DNA of 64,000 nt from Coleofasciculus sp040219735 (lineage in GTDB: Bacteria; Cyanobacteriota; Cyanobacteriia; Cyanobacteriales; Coleofasciculaceae). Under the pieces are notes generated by a model, which was not told the DNA's origin, made no database searches, and was given only the letters and a program-made list of their open reading frames with translations. The position numbers and the translations under genes were made by a program. Location: the NCBI GenBank assembly GCA_040219735.1, contig JAVJRX010000184.1, one strand, 5' to 3'. Position 1 is the stretch's first letter. Each line of letters begins with the position of its first letter. Shown piece after piece: positions 8,286-17,705 of the stretch.

Positions 8286-9302
8286 TCAATTGGTAGATTT
8301 AGCTTTCGCCTTTTTCTTGGAACTAATGTGTTTTTGGGCATAGTCTTTGGCTTCAGCATCGGCTTGCTGTAACACAGATTTAATCCCGGCTTCATTTCCG
8401 ACCAAGGTTTTCACCTCATTTAGCAGCGGTTGAAAATCACTGCCAATATAATCGGTGTGGACAATAAATTCTTGAATCATTAACTGTTCAATGGCGGTTG
8501 TCGCGGCGTCTATTACATCCTCTTCAGCTAAAGGATCAAGGGTGAGTAAGGTATTTTTTGCTTTCATTTGGTCATAAATTGCCTGAGTCCAACGTAAATT
8601 ACTGGTAATCTCCCCATCGGCAAAAATAACCCCCATTAATTCATTTCTGACTCGTCCAGTGCGGGTAGTTTGTGCGCCATAGTGACGGGTGCGGAGGATA
8701 TTATTAAATACATACAAAAAACTTGCCTCTGTGGGATCTTTGAGGGTGACAATACTGGGAAAAAAGACTTGGGGGCGGATATGATCCTGTTGATTAATTC
8801 GACTGGTGACTTCTCCGGGTTTAGAACCTTTTTCTCCTTTGGATGTCATTGTGCCATTTTCAAAGGGCGCATTCAGGGTAAAGGTTTCGTGAGATTCATC
8901 AAAGGGGGTAATGGAAAAGGCTGTATCAACGATAACTTTCGACTTTTCTGAACCCGAATCACCAATGGCAAATCCATAGATAATACAGTCCGGATTATCC
9001 ATGGCAAAACTGACGTTATATTCACATTCGTCAGCCGTCATTAAGCCATAGTTTCGCAGTAATTCGCGCCCCACTAAGCGTTCTGGAGTAGACTGTTTCC
9101 GCTTAAACATGGAGAGGCGACTAATCGGGGTTTTATCTTGAATCCCTGCCCGCACTCGCGCCTTATTCAGTTCGCCATCGGTTTGAAACAGAGGATAAGA
9201 TTCAGTAATCCGAATAGTCAGAAAATGAACATATTTTCCCATGGGTTTGTAGGGAATCTCTGAATGAAATAACTTTGTGTCGATACTTTTGATAAATGGC
9301 AT
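8286..9302 (-). CDS. csc2: Type I-D Cascade backbone Csc2 (Cas7d)
   Basis: A 338-residue Csc2, the Cas7-like subunit that polymerises along the crRNA spacer. Seen: the family opening MPFIKSIDTKLFHSEIPYKP, SRLSMFKRKQSTPERLVGRELLRNYG, and the TRHYGAQTTRTGRVRNE block. The C-terminus is a lysine-rich tail (SSKKKAKAKS). Length fits the family. It follows cas10d by 179 bp of repeat-bearing sequence. Confidence 0.95.
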   Translation of the reverse strand: MPFIKSIDTKLFHSEIPYKPMGKYVHFLTIRITESYPLFQTDGELNKARVRAGIQDKTPISRLSMFKRKQSTPERLVGRELLRNYGLMTADECEYNVSFAMDNPDCIIYGFAIGDSGSEKSKVIVDTAFSITPFDESHETFTLNAPFENGTMTSKGEKGSKPGEVTSRINQQDHIRPQVFFPSIVTLKDPTEASFLYVFNNILRTRHYGAQTTRTGRVRNELMGVIFADGEITSNLRWTQAIYDQMKAKNTLLTLDPLAEEDVIDAATTAIEQLMIQEFIVHTDYIGSDFQPLLNEVKTLVGNEAGIKSVLQQADAEAKDYAQKHISSKKKAKAKSTN

Positions 9303-9410
9303 TAATTTTCTCCTAAATAGTGAGTAGTAACTAAAAAAAGGTAATGTTCAACTAATCATCTTTAACTTATTCCTCCAACTCGATAAACCTTTCCCTCGAA
9401 CCTGTTAAAA

Positions 9411-9450
9411 TCTCTGCGTACCTCTGCGCCCACCTCTGCGTACCTCTGCG
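9411..9450. repeat. Tandem CCTCTGCGTA repeat
   Basis: About four copies of a 9-10-bp unit (CTCTGCGTAC with one CTCTGCGCCC variant) lie between cas10d and csc2. This is a short tandem repeat, non-coding. Confidence 0.7.
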
Positions 9451-9481
9451 TTAAAAAAATAATTTTGGTCATAAATTAACC

Positions 9482-9913
9482 TCAACCCTCCCTAACTCCA
9501 TCCTCTGTTAATTCCTCCTGGCGCTGACGATTTTCTTTATCATCTTCCAGGCGATACAAGAACTCACAGGTATCGCGAATTAAATTAATTTGTCGCCCAG
9601 CTAACCGGGCGCGATCGCACGAAAAAGATTTCTCAAATACTTCCACCACAAAGTATTGGGCAAATTCTAAAATTGCCTCCCGTTCTTTTTCCCGATTACT
9701 AATCACCCAGCGCCCTTCAGCGGTTGATCCATGAACCCGATCCATCAGTTTAAATACTTCCGCCGCTACCGCCATAACTAGGGTTTCACCATGAAAGACA
9801 GTACTATCCGCTTTAAGAATTGTATCAGCAGCAATATCAATGGGTTTTAACACGGCATTTGCTTTGGGATTATATCGCTTATTTGCCCGATAAAATTGGC
9901 GATACAGTTCCAT
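9482..9913 (-). CDS. cas11d: Candidate internally initiated small subunit Cas11d
   Basis: In studied type I-D systems the small subunit is made by translation from inside cas10d. Here an in-frame ATG at 9913 (MELYRQFYRANK) would give a 143-residue helical protein ending at the cas10d stop, close to the size reported for Cas11d. A weak AAGCGG purine stretch lies just upstream. The site is a candidate only; the nearby GTG or ATG codons could serve instead. Confidence 0.5.
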   Translation of the reverse strand: MELYRQFYRANKRYNPKANAVLKPIDIAADTILKADSTVFHGETLVMAVAAEVFKLMDRVHGSTAEGRWVISNREKEREAILEFAQYFVVEVFEKSFSCDRARLAGRQINLIRDTCEFLYRLEDDKENRQRQEELTEDGVREG

Positions 9914-12823
9914 CAACCGCTTGGGATGATTGAGACTCGATTGTTCCGTCACGATTAATTCCTCCAGTTCAGAATCATAATAGCTATAGGGGTCAAAACA
10001 AGGGTAAAATTGATAGGCATAGAGGCGAATTTTATTCAACGGTGCAGTATCATGGCTTTGGCTACGAACCCAACGGTTGAGATAACTAAACACATAGAGA
10101 GGGCTGGTTTCAAAATCTTTCGCCAGTTCAGTTAATCTGCCCCAATTTGGGTCATACCCAGACTTACCGGATTTAGCATTAACATCCAAATGAATCCCAT
10201 AAGCGGCTGTAAGACTATTCAACGGTGCGGGATGCTGCAACCCGTTCTCTGTCCAGCCTTCTAAGATATAGTCTAAGCGGAAGCGATCGCGTCTCACCAA
10301 CGCCCGAAATGCTGGGGGCGCACTATCCAGAAAAACCGTCTCTTCAAACGCCGCCCCATCAGTAAAGGGTGGAATGGGAGACTCAGAAACTACCGTTTTT
10401 ACATCCAGAATCATCGGAAAAGCTAACGCTAACCAACTCGGCATTACCCACGACTCCGTATCCGTACTATCGCGCCCCGGTGGGATTGCCATGAAGTAAA
10501 ATGTCATCGGTTGATCATCAGGATATGCCAATTTAAACGTGCGATCGCGTCCCGGTTCAATGGTGTCTTGAATCAGAAACATATCCACATTCTGATAACG
10601 GCTACGGCTTAAATCTGCCCTCAACTCCTGACTAATAAAATGATTGCGAATCTGAGTATTAAACCGAGTTTGAGCAATCCCACTATATGCCCGTTTCAGA
10701 AACCGATTTGTCTCTGGAGTAAAATAATAGGTGGGATAAAAATAGAGATAACGATATTTCCCATCCTCAAACCGTTTACCCACCGCTTGGGTTTGGTTCA
10801 TCAAGATTTGCCGCAACATCATCTCAATTCCCGCAATACTAGAAATATTCCGCTTGGCATTAGAACCCCCCAGCATTTGCTTATTCGTATACACCTGGGG
10901 CGTAAACAAAACCGCCGATTCTATCTGTTCAATTACCGTATAAGCAGAATGAGAAATCGAACAGATTAATTGTCGCCCTCGCCCCGGTTTCTTCGCCGCC
11001 TGATAACTGGCAAATTCCTGTAAAAATACATCAACCGTCGCCTTGTCATCTCGATGACTGGGTAACATTACTACTCGTTCCAACCAAAGCCTTAAATCAT
11101 CCCAGCCATCGGGTAATTCATACTGAGACACAAGCGGCTGAATTAACTCAGTTACATAGGCAATTAATTCCTCCCCCGTTTCTCGAATGGTTTCAATCCC
11201 CGGATTCTTTTGCAGATACTTCGCCGCCAAAAAATACCATGGGTATGGAACCCCGCCTGTATTCCCTTTCAACTTCTGCTGCTTCAGTTGTTGATTAATC
11301 TGCTGAATCTCCCGAATTGGCGACAAATAATCACCCAAATGCCAATACTCAGCCAGCTTATGGATTAAATCCAGATGGGGAAGTTCTGGTAACTGCTTAT
11401 CCTGCTTCCGCGCCGCTTCAATTTGACTCACCCGTTCCCCCCAAATCTTACGACTGACTAAATCACCAAATTCTGCTAATTGATCAATGCGGATATCATC
11501 GCCAAATTTAAAGTCATAATCGGCGGATAAGATTCCCTGTTGCTGAAATTTAATCAGGTTATCACTGCGACTCTTGGCGACTGAGGGTTTATTCGGATTT
11601 AAAATCCGCAACGTCGCATCTAAGGCTACATTCATTAACCCAGATTCATCAAAGAATAACTGATAATAGTCTGCATATTTCATCCCCTTCCCATCGCGCC
11701 CAAACCCTGTTTGTCTCAGGCGCAATTGTTCCCGACAGAGGGATTTAATCGTGGCGACAACTCTATCGGGTAAACCATCCAATGAAATCTCTGGCGCGTG
11801 ACGATGTGCTAGATAAATTACCCCGGTTGGTAAATAAAGTAACGGTTCATAGGGACAATGATTACCTGGGGCAATTTCTGGTTGGGTTTGATAAACCTGA
11901 ATTAAGGCATTATTTACCACATTAGTTAATACTCCCCGATTCTCGGCAATACTGTGATATGTAAATGTCAGTTGTCCATCACTGAGGCTATGAATAAGTT
12001 CCTGAAGTCTAGGGTGTTCCGCGTCTTGAGGATGCTTCACAATCGACGCCAAGGAGTCAGCCAGACAGGTTAAATCAGACAAACAGCGCAGGGTGCGATC
12101 GCGCAATACGGGATTAAGTCCATATTCAGAAAAGTTCCAGTTAGTATCCCAGCGCCGTTGAGCATTATATGCCATGATTAATAAATCATCAATATACTCA
12201 GAATAGGTGTCGGGATTCTCTGGATTAATCAAATAATCTAATCCCAGTTGGCAAACTTTATCCCCAATAATCTGCCGATGCTGTTCTAGGGGTAACTTGC
12301 GACAATCTTTGGGGACATCTGGGAACTTTTCAAAGTCATGAAGAATAAACGCGGCGATGACTAAGCGCCGTTCTCGTTCTCCCACGACTCGTTTAATGGT
12401 TGTATCTAGTTTTTCTAATCGCTGTTCAATTAAATTAGCCGGAAATAAACCATTGAGTAAATGAGTATTCAGGGATTGATCTGCCGCATTATCCCGGCGT
12501 ACTTTTTCTTTCCCTGCGGCTTCTCGCTGTTGATCTAGGTGATCGAAAAACTTCCCCCCTTTTGCGGTTACGCCAATGGCGAATTGTAAGAGATTTGGTA
12601 AAACATACTCGCCAAAATCCCGGATCACGGGGTCATCCGGATTCTGTGCTTGAATCGCCTCTCGCAGTAGAGTTAGGGTGAGTAAGGATTGTGGGGTTTC
12701 AACGGTGCGATTGGAGGGTTCTGTATCAAAGCCTAAGTCGTCATCGTCTAACCAATCATCATCGGGTTCTGGGGTTATATCGAATAGGGATAACTGGTTA
12801 AATTGCTGAGATTTTTTCGTCAT
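9482..12823 (-). CDS. cas10d: Type I-D large subunit Cas10d (Csc3) with HD nuclease
   Basis: A 1113-residue Csc3/Cas10d, the large subunit that defines type I-D and carries the DNA-cutting HD domain that type I systems usually keep on Cas3. Seen: an acidic N-terminus, H121 (LNTHLLNG) and the HD pair H162-D163 (FILHDFEKFPD); the rest is Cas10-like palm and helical sequence. The C-terminal part is helical and fits a fused small subunit. It sits directly after the helicase cas3' gene (267-bp gap with a palindrome around 12954-12987). All hallmark residues of the HD site are intact. Confidence 0.95.
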   Translation of the reverse strand: MTKKSQQFNQLSLFDITPEPDDDWLDDDDLGFDTEPSNRTVETPQSLLTLTLLREAIQAQNPDDPVIRDFGEYVLPNLLQFAIGVTAKGGKFFDHLDQQREAAGKEKVRRDNAADQSLNTHLLNGLFPANLIEQRLEKLDTTIKRVVGERERRLVIAAFILHDFEKFPDVPKDCRKLPLEQHRQIIGDKVCQLGLDYLINPENPDTYSEYIDDLLIMAYNAQRRWDTNWNFSEYGLNPVLRDRTLRCLSDLTCLADSLASIVKHPQDAEHPRLQELIHSLSDGQLTFTYHSIAENRGVLTNVVNNALIQVYQTQPEIAPGNHCPYEPLLYLPTGVIYLAHRHAPEISLDGLPDRVVATIKSLCREQLRLRQTGFGRDGKGMKYADYYQLFFDESGLMNVALDATLRILNPNKPSVAKSRSDNLIKFQQQGILSADYDFKFGDDIRIDQLAEFGDLVSRKIWGERVSQIEAARKQDKQLPELPHLDLIHKLAEYWHLGDYLSPIREIQQINQQLKQQKLKGNTGGVPYPWYFLAAKYLQKNPGIETIRETGEELIAYVTELIQPLVSQYELPDGWDDLRLWLERVVMLPSHRDDKATVDVFLQEFASYQAAKKPGRGRQLICSISHSAYTVIEQIESAVLFTPQVYTNKQMLGGSNAKRNISSIAGIEMMLRQILMNQTQAVGKRFEDGKYRYLYFYPTYYFTPETNRFLKRAYSGIAQTRFNTQIRNHFISQELRADLSRSRYQNVDMFLIQDTIEPGRDRTFKLAYPDDQPMTFYFMAIPPGRDSTDTESWVMPSWLALAFPMILDVKTVVSESPIPPFTDGAAFEETVFLDSAPPAFRALVRRDRFRLDYILEGWTENGLQHPAPLNSLTAAYGIHLDVNAKSGKSGYDPNWGRLTELAKDFETSPLYVFSYLNRWVRSQSHDTAPLNKIRLYAYQFYPCFDPYSYYDSELEELIVTEQSSLNHPKRLMELYRQFYRANKRYNPKANAVLKPIDIAADTILKADSTVFHGETLVMAVAAEVFKLMDRVHGSTAEGRWVISNREKEREAILEFAQYFVVEVFEKSFSCDRARLAGRQINLIRDTCEFLYRLEDDKENRQRQEELTEDGVREG

Positions 12824-12953
12824 ATTTTACCTCAATTAATTGGGGGTTTATCTATCTTTTCGGGTGTGTTAGCAAGGCTTAACGCACTTTGATCACGATA
12901 GGCGATGGTGTTAAGACAAAACATAAGCAAATTGATGTCACAATCATTACCTG

Positions 12954-12987
12954 TAGGGACACGGCACTGCCGTGCCCTTACTCCTAA
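12954..12987. repeat. Palindrome in the cas3'-cas10d gap
   Basis: An inverted repeat centred on GGCACTGCC with flanks GTAGGGACAC and GTGCCCTTAC. A related element occurs at about 7254-7282 between cas6 and csc1. Non-coding dispersed repeat. Confidence 0.6.
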
Positions 12988-13090
12988 TTGGAATTAAGGT
13001 ATTCAGGAATAGCGCCGATTGTTTTAACCCGCCGAGTTTGTCGTCAGCGTTTCGGCGTTGATGGCGCTAAAGCGCAACTACGAAAGAACC

Positions 13091-15259
13091 TCAAGCAATC
13101 CATACCTCACCCCCCTCACCCTGAAACCGATACGCCAAAGTATCCAGTAATAGCGCCGATTGACCTAACGCGATCGCATAAGGGGCTGTTGCTTCGTGTA
13201 CACTATACTGGTCGCTGATGGGATAGATCTGAAAGTGCATCGGTAAGCGTAACCGTCGCCTCACTTCCACCACGGAGTACCGCAGTACATAACTGACTAA
13301 TCCCTGCTTTTGCAACCGTTGGTTAATTGCACCCACCCAGAGGTTATCCGGTTGCCAAACTTGAATCCCAGTGAGTACCTGCACCTTGAACGCCTCCGCA
13401 ATGGGTTGTAAGTCCCCCGGATAGGTAAACTTCCAATTTAATCGTTCCTCCCGATAGGTGTGCAGTTTCATAAACCCCAGACAGTATTCAAACCTCCCCT
13501 TGGCAATCGGTTGTCCGGTGTCTGTGGCTATCTGCTGAAGTGTCCGTATAAATCCGGTTTTTGTCCACCATTCAATCTCTAAGTTACCCAGAATTCCGGG
13601 TAAGTCGTAGGTTTTAAATCGATCAACGGGATTCTCTTCAGTGATGTCATAGAGTCCACATTGCAATACACTCACCCCCCGAAAACTAGCCGCATCTTCA
13701 GCAATCGGATTCCCTTTCTTTCTTGACAATTGCTGCCAGTCTTGCGCCCATTCCCGAATCCGCCCAGCCACCCGGCTTAACTTAGTATTAAATACGGCTT
13801 CGCTGAGTTGACAAAAATTTTCCCGACTCTGGGCATACTGAGACTGAATTGTGCGATCGCGTAACTGATAAGCTAGGAAACAGGACTGAACTGCCCCCCA
13901 GCGGGAATAATACCCACGAAAGTGATTAATTTGGCGATAGTTTTCGACAATAATTTGATGCAAAAATGAGCGGTTATAGTTTCCATCTCGGCTCAACGGT
14001 GGCATCTCTGCCGTAAACAAGCGTTCGACTAAAAAGTTGGGAACTAAGGCATAAGCTGTAAAGGCTTTAAATCTCACTAATTTACCATTTTGCTCATACC
14101 CATGATGACGCCCCAACCGCCCCAACCGTTGAATAAAATTCCCCGCATCTGAGGACTCAAAGATGATAAAATTAATCTTAAAATCCACCCCCACATCAAT
14201 CGTACTCGTACCAATCACTAAATCTGCCCCCAGCGATCGCGCTTTTTCTCCGCTTCCTGATAACCCGGTATTTTCCCCCACCGTTAACCCCAAGGGCTGC
14301 AACTGTTCTCGCAAAAAGGTCACCAGTCGCTTCACCGCCGCAATGGAATTGAGAATAATCGCCCCTTTACTCCCTGGATACTGCTGAAACTGAGCTACAA
14401 TTAACGCCCAGTTGTCTCCTATCCAGGCTTCTGAGGCTCTAAATGAGGGGTCGAGGGGAATGAAATTGAGCGTAATCGACCGAGAAACTTGCCGCCAATT
14501 CTGCTGTTCTAATTGTTGACTTTGTTCTATGGTATCCGGAAACTTATAGGTATTTTCAATCAGTTTTACCCGAAATCCGGCGGTTTTCAATCGCTCAATT
14601 AACGGTGGTTCCGGTGTCGCTGATAGAAACAGGAATTTTTTGCGGCGATTGGTGCAGCGAATCAGTAATAGGGTATTGATAATACTGGCAACTTGAGGCG
14701 GACTAAAAACGTGAAATTCATCAAAAATAAATAAGTCAAAGTCTTTGTCAATTTTCCCCCATAACCGATCTGGACTATCCCCTTTAAATAAATACGCACC
14801 GCGATGTAAATAATGGAAAATATCGGGATTTGTGAGTAACACTTCCGCCTGACCGCTACGAGACGCGATCGCGGCGCTTTTTCTTAATCCTTCATTTTCG
14901 GCATACTGTTCTAATTCTGCCCCAGAAAGGCGGACAACACGGGGGTCATTCGTGGGTTTAAAGGTGTCAATATAGCCACGAATTTGGAGTTCTTGGTCAC
15001 GGGCAAGTTCATTGGTAGGATACAGTCCAATGGCATAACTGTTCCCTTGCATTACGTCTAAATAAGCGGCTAAACTTTTCCCATCACCAGTCATGGCGGT
15101 GTTAAAAATTACATCAATCTCTGGGTTGCGGATTGCCGCTAAGGTTTCCACTTGATGTCCAGAAAGGGATGACCAGCTTTTCGGTAAGCTGATTCCTTCG
15201 GGTACTTTTTCAGCCGGACAAGAATAGATGGGTTTGAGCCTAATTTGATAATCGGACAT
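13091..15259 (-). CDS. cas3': Type I-D CRISPR helicase Cas3'
   Basis: A 722-residue SF2 DNA helicase that unwinds and feeds target DNA to the Cas10d HD nuclease. Residue numbers are from the ATG at 15259. Seen: Walker A TGDGKS (57-62), DEFH box (180-183), motif III LSATPEPP, and a C-terminal helicase domain with IGTSTIDVGVDF and QRLGRLGRH. No HD domain is attached, as expected for type I-D. The frame can be extended to a GTG at 15307, but that start lacks a ribosome site and would cover the shared promoter; the ATG has AAGGA just ahead of it. First gene of the cas operon. Confidence 0.92.
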   Translation of the reverse strand: MSDYQIRLKPIYSCPAEKVPEGISLPKSWSSLSGHQVETLAAIRNPEIDVIFNTAMTGDGKSLAAYLDVMQGNSYAIGLYPTNELARDQELQIRGYIDTFKPTNDPRVVRLSGAELEQYAENEGLRKSAAIASRSGQAEVLLTNPDIFHYLHRGAYLFKGDSPDRLWGKIDKDFDLFIFDEFHVFSPPQVASIINTLLLIRCTNRRKKFLFLSATPEPPLIERLKTAGFRVKLIENTYKFPDTIEQSQQLEQQNWRQVSRSITLNFIPLDPSFRASEAWIGDNWALIVAQFQQYPGSKGAIILNSIAAVKRLVTFLREQLQPLGLTVGENTGLSGSGEKARSLGADLVIGTSTIDVGVDFKINFIIFESSDAGNFIQRLGRLGRHHGYEQNGKLVRFKAFTAYALVPNFLVERLFTAEMPPLSRDGNYNRSFLHQIIVENYRQINHFRGYYSRWGAVQSCFLAYQLRDRTIQSQYAQSRENFCQLSEAVFNTKLSRVAGRIREWAQDWQQLSRKKGNPIAEDAASFRGVSVLQCGLYDITEENPVDRFKTYDLPGILGNLEIEWWTKTGFIRTLQQIATDTGQPIAKGRFEYCLGFMKLHTYREERLNWKFTYPGDLQPIAEAFKVQVLTGIQVWQPDNLWVGAINQRLQKQGLVSYVLRYSVVEVRRRLRLPMHFQIYPISDQYSVHEATAPYAIALGQSALLLDTLAYRFQGEGGEVWIA

Positions 15260-15359
15260 ATCCTTAAAACAGTGTCCGTAACGTCTTGTTATTTCCCATA
15301 ATGACACTCAAAATAGAAAATGAGCCGCAATGTCCTGATAAAGTGTCCGTATAAATTCC
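15260..15359. promoter_or_regulatory. Divergent cas/regulator promoter with paired operators
   Basis: A 100-bp region between cas3' and the WYL regulator. It holds two exact direct copies of AGTGTCCGTA (15271-15280 and 15342-15351, 71 bp apart), plus partial inverted copies CGGACA (15253-15258) and TGACAC (15302-15307) and a TGTCCT (15331-15336). The second copy ends 8 nt before the regulator ATG and the first lies 12 nt ahead of the cas3' ATG. This fits binding by the regulator encoded next door, which is inference. Confidence 0.55.
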
Positions 15360-16226
15360 ATGAGTCGTAAAGGTCAGTCGATCACCCTATCCCTATCCGC
15401 ACGAGACAAAGCCGAACTAGAAGCGATCGCGCTAGAATTAGGGATATTATGGGGAGAACGTGCTAATATCTCCAAACTGGTGGAAGCGATCGCGCGTCGT
15501 CAGTTATTGGTATTACCGAATAAGGATTGGACAGAAAGTCGCATCCAGGCGTTAGATCGGGCAATTGGCGCATTAACCGACATCGGCGAGATGGAACAAG
15601 CGCGGATTGTGGCAGAATTATTACTCGAACGCAGCGAACTCTCGATTCCCCTACGCCGCAAAATTGAAGGGTTTGTAGACAATTTACCCCCACCTTGGCG
15701 GCTAGAGATTGACCGTTATATTCGCCGGAATCATCCTTTTGAGTTATCCTATCAAGATGCCCCAGGGCGTTTATGGCACTTTACGATTCGCTACGGGAGA
15801 ATCTATCTCCACGAAAAGCGTCAGTATTTGGATTGCTGGTGTGAAGAGACGGAGGGGAACCAAGATATTCCGGAGTTACAGCATAACTGGAGTTTGCGAT
15901 TGGATCGGATTCAAGATGCTGCGATAACGCCGATTAAGGGACAATGGCGACGCAGTTTGGATCAGATTGAGGTGGAAATGCATCTATTAAGAGAGTTAGC
16001 ATTTGCCTATCAAGCCAGACGCGAGGATCAGGAAAACGATTGGTTACCCGAAAAGCCACGAGTGCGGCGGGTGGTGAGAAGCGTATCGAGTACGTTTTGG
16101 TTTCTGCGGGAAGTGAAGCAATATGGCAAAGACTGTCAAATCATCGCCCCTGACTCCGTGCGATCGCGTGTTATCGATGAGTTAATTGCGACTTGTAATC
16201 AGTATGATTTAACTATTTTAATTTAA
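15360..16226 (+). CDS. WYL-domain CRISPR-linked transcription regulator (TIGR03985-like)
   Basis: A 288-residue protein resembling the TIGR03985 group, found beside cyanobacterial type I-D loci. WYL-domain proteins usually bind DNA through an N-terminal helix-turn-helix and sense a nucleic-acid-type ligand through the WYL fold. Seen: an N-terminal region with SLSARDKAELEAIALEL and SKLVEAIARRQLL suitable for DNA binding, then a beta-rich WYL-like part (PFELSYQDAPGRLWHFTIRYGRIYLHEKRQYLDCW). It is divergent from the cas operon with shared operators, so it probably controls cas expression and its own. The exact ligand is unknown. The stop codon overlaps a degenerate CRISPR repeat. Confidence 0.75.
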   Translation: MSRKGQSITLSLSARDKAELEAIALELGILWGERANISKLVEAIARRQLLVLPNKDWTESRIQALDRAIGALTDIGEMEQARIVAELLLERSELSIPLRRKIEGFVDNLPPPWRLEIDRYIRRNHPFELSYQDAPGRLWHFTIRYGRIYLHEKRQYLDCWCEETEGNQDIPELQHNWSLRLDRIQDAAITPIKGQWRRSLDQIEVEMHLLRELAFAYQARREDQENDWLPEKPRVRRVVRSVSSTFWFLREVKQYGKDCQIIAPDSVRSRVIDELIATCNQYDLTILI

Positions 16227-16252
16227 TCCCTGATCAGATTGAAGATTTCGAC
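16219..16252 (-). CRISPR. Relic CRISPR repeat
   Basis: TTTAATCCCTGAT and AGATTTCGAC match the two ends of the array repeat, with 10 nt instead of 14 between AATCCCTGAT and ATTTCGAC. It overlaps the regulator stop codon. A weaker fragment, CCCTGATAGGAATT (13 of 14 matches to the repeat core), lies at 16313-16326. These look like decayed repeats outside both arrays. Confidence 0.55.
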
Positions 16253-16366
16253 AAGTGCGATCGCGCTGTGCTTTCTGGCTTTATGCATATTTATCAAAAT
16301 TAGTCAAGATAACCCTGATAGGAATTTTGCACCAGAGAGGGTGACATAGTAGCCCTTGTCAACGGT

Positions 16367-17089
16367 GTGAGATTTGCCAAAGGAGAAGACGATGCATCGG
16401 ATTCCCTGGGGATTAATATTGTTAAGCTAGTGATTGAGAGAGAACAGACAGCCCCTGAACAAGCAAGGCGCTTAATCGAACAAGCCCAAGCCCAGATAAC
16501 GGATCAGACGACACAACGAAACCTGATTGATTTAATTGAGACAATCATTGTTTACAAATTACCGCAAAAAAGCCGAGAGGAGATAGAAACCATGTTAGGG
16601 TTAAGTGAACTCAAACAAACCAAAGTTTATCAAGAAGCCAAGCAAGAAGGGTTAGATGAAGGTCAACTCAAAGCCAAATTAGAAGCCATCCCTCGGATGG
16701 TTCAGTTAGGTTTGAGTGTGGAGATGATTGCTGAGGGGTTAGATTTACCTCTCAAAGTTGTCCAACCAGCAGCACAGTCATTCGCTCAACAGGATGTTGC
16801 GGCTTTTATTGAACTCTTAACTCATCAACGAGAGCTTTTCTCTGCTCAAGACTTAGCTGACTTGGCTGAATTAATCAAACCGTTACCCGATAAAATAGAA
16901 AATCTATCTTATGCGATCGCACAATGGTGCAAGCAAGACGGACATTCAGTACAGCTTCAGGCTTGGCGTCATCTTCTGTCTGGCTTATTGGCGGCTACAG
17001 TCGAGCAATTGTTAGGGAGGAACCTCGAATCCCTTGACACCCCATCTCCTGCACTCAACAAAGCCATGCTACAACAGGCAATTGAATAG
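16367..17089 (+). pseudogene. C-terminal remnant of an Rpn-family nuclease/transposase-like protein
   Basis: A 240-residue frame matching the C-terminal part of Rpn (PD-(D/E)XK recombination-promoting nuclease) proteins: the helical ETIIVYKLPQKSREEIETMLGL, ELKQTKVYQEAKQEG and a glutamine-rich tail. The N-terminal nuclease domain is missing; a stop codon lies in frame at 16319-16321, just upstream of the GTG at 16367. The open frame may still be translated. It sits between the CRISPR regulator and array 2, next to relic repeats, which suggests past rearrangement. Confidence 0.65.
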
Positions 17090-17115
17090 TAGGGTGGGCA
17101 TTGCCCACCTGACTC

Positions 17116-17694
17116 CTAAATCCCGCGTCGAAATGCCCGAATCGCTTCCCCTGCATCAGTTTCCGCCATCAAAATACACCGTCTCAGCCAGTCAATATCA
17201 AGTTCACTCAATCCAGATAGCTGGCTGCGTTCAATGGGTTCATAACCACTATCTCCAAGATGATAAAGCTGCAGTAATCCATCTTGCCAAAACCAAACCT
17301 CTGGAACGCCCAAAGCTTGATAGCGTTCTAATTTACTGGTATCTCCACTGGTGAAAACGACTTCAATTGACAAATCGGGAATCGGCTTGACACTTCCGAT
17401 ACAAAAAGACTCGTCAGCTTGGGCGAAAACAACGCCGGGTTTTTCCTGAGTCATCGCCCCTGTAGGCTTAAAGAAGATTCCCTGTTCAACCAGAAACGTT
17501 GTGATTAAGTAACTAATAATACGAGCAAATGTTTCATGATCTTGCCCCGGCATGAGAATCTCGATCATCCCTTTATAATAACAGAGGCGCACTCCAGAAG
17601 AACCATCAAAACCCGTTTGAATACACTTAAACTGTTCCCAGGTTCCCTGATGAACAATGCGTTGATCGGTTGTTTTGTCAAGTAGTGGGGACAT
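17116..17694 (-). CDS. Uma2 family putative endonuclease (DUF820)
   Basis: A 192-residue protein of the Uma2 family, PD-(D/E)XK-fold proteins present in very many copies in filamentous cyanobacteria. Their biological role is unsettled. Seen: LCYYKGMIEILMPGQDHE, PDLSIEVVFTSGDTSKLERYQALGVPEVWFW, which contains the family core (the D, the ExV and the late KxxxYxxxGVxEyW pattern). The start codon is 12 bp from the degenerate distal repeat of array 2 and in the same direction as pre-crRNA transcription. It might be read by array transcription. Confidence 0.85.
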   Translation of the reverse strand: MSPLLDKTTDQRIVHQGTWEQFKCIQTGFDGSSGVRLCYYKGMIEILMPGQDHETFARIISYLITTFLVEQGIFFKPTGAMTQEKPGVVFAQADESFCIGSVKPIPDLSIEVVFTSGDTSKLERYQALGVPEVWFWQDGLLQLYHLGDSGYEPIERSQLSGLSELDIDWLRRCILMAETDAGEAIRAFRRGI

Positions 17695-17705
17695 GGTATT
17701 CAGTT

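Noticed and set aside
15260..15307. GTG start for cas3' 48 bp upstream
   Set aside because: No ribosome site, and it would place the promoter boxes inside the gene; ATG at 15259 fits better.
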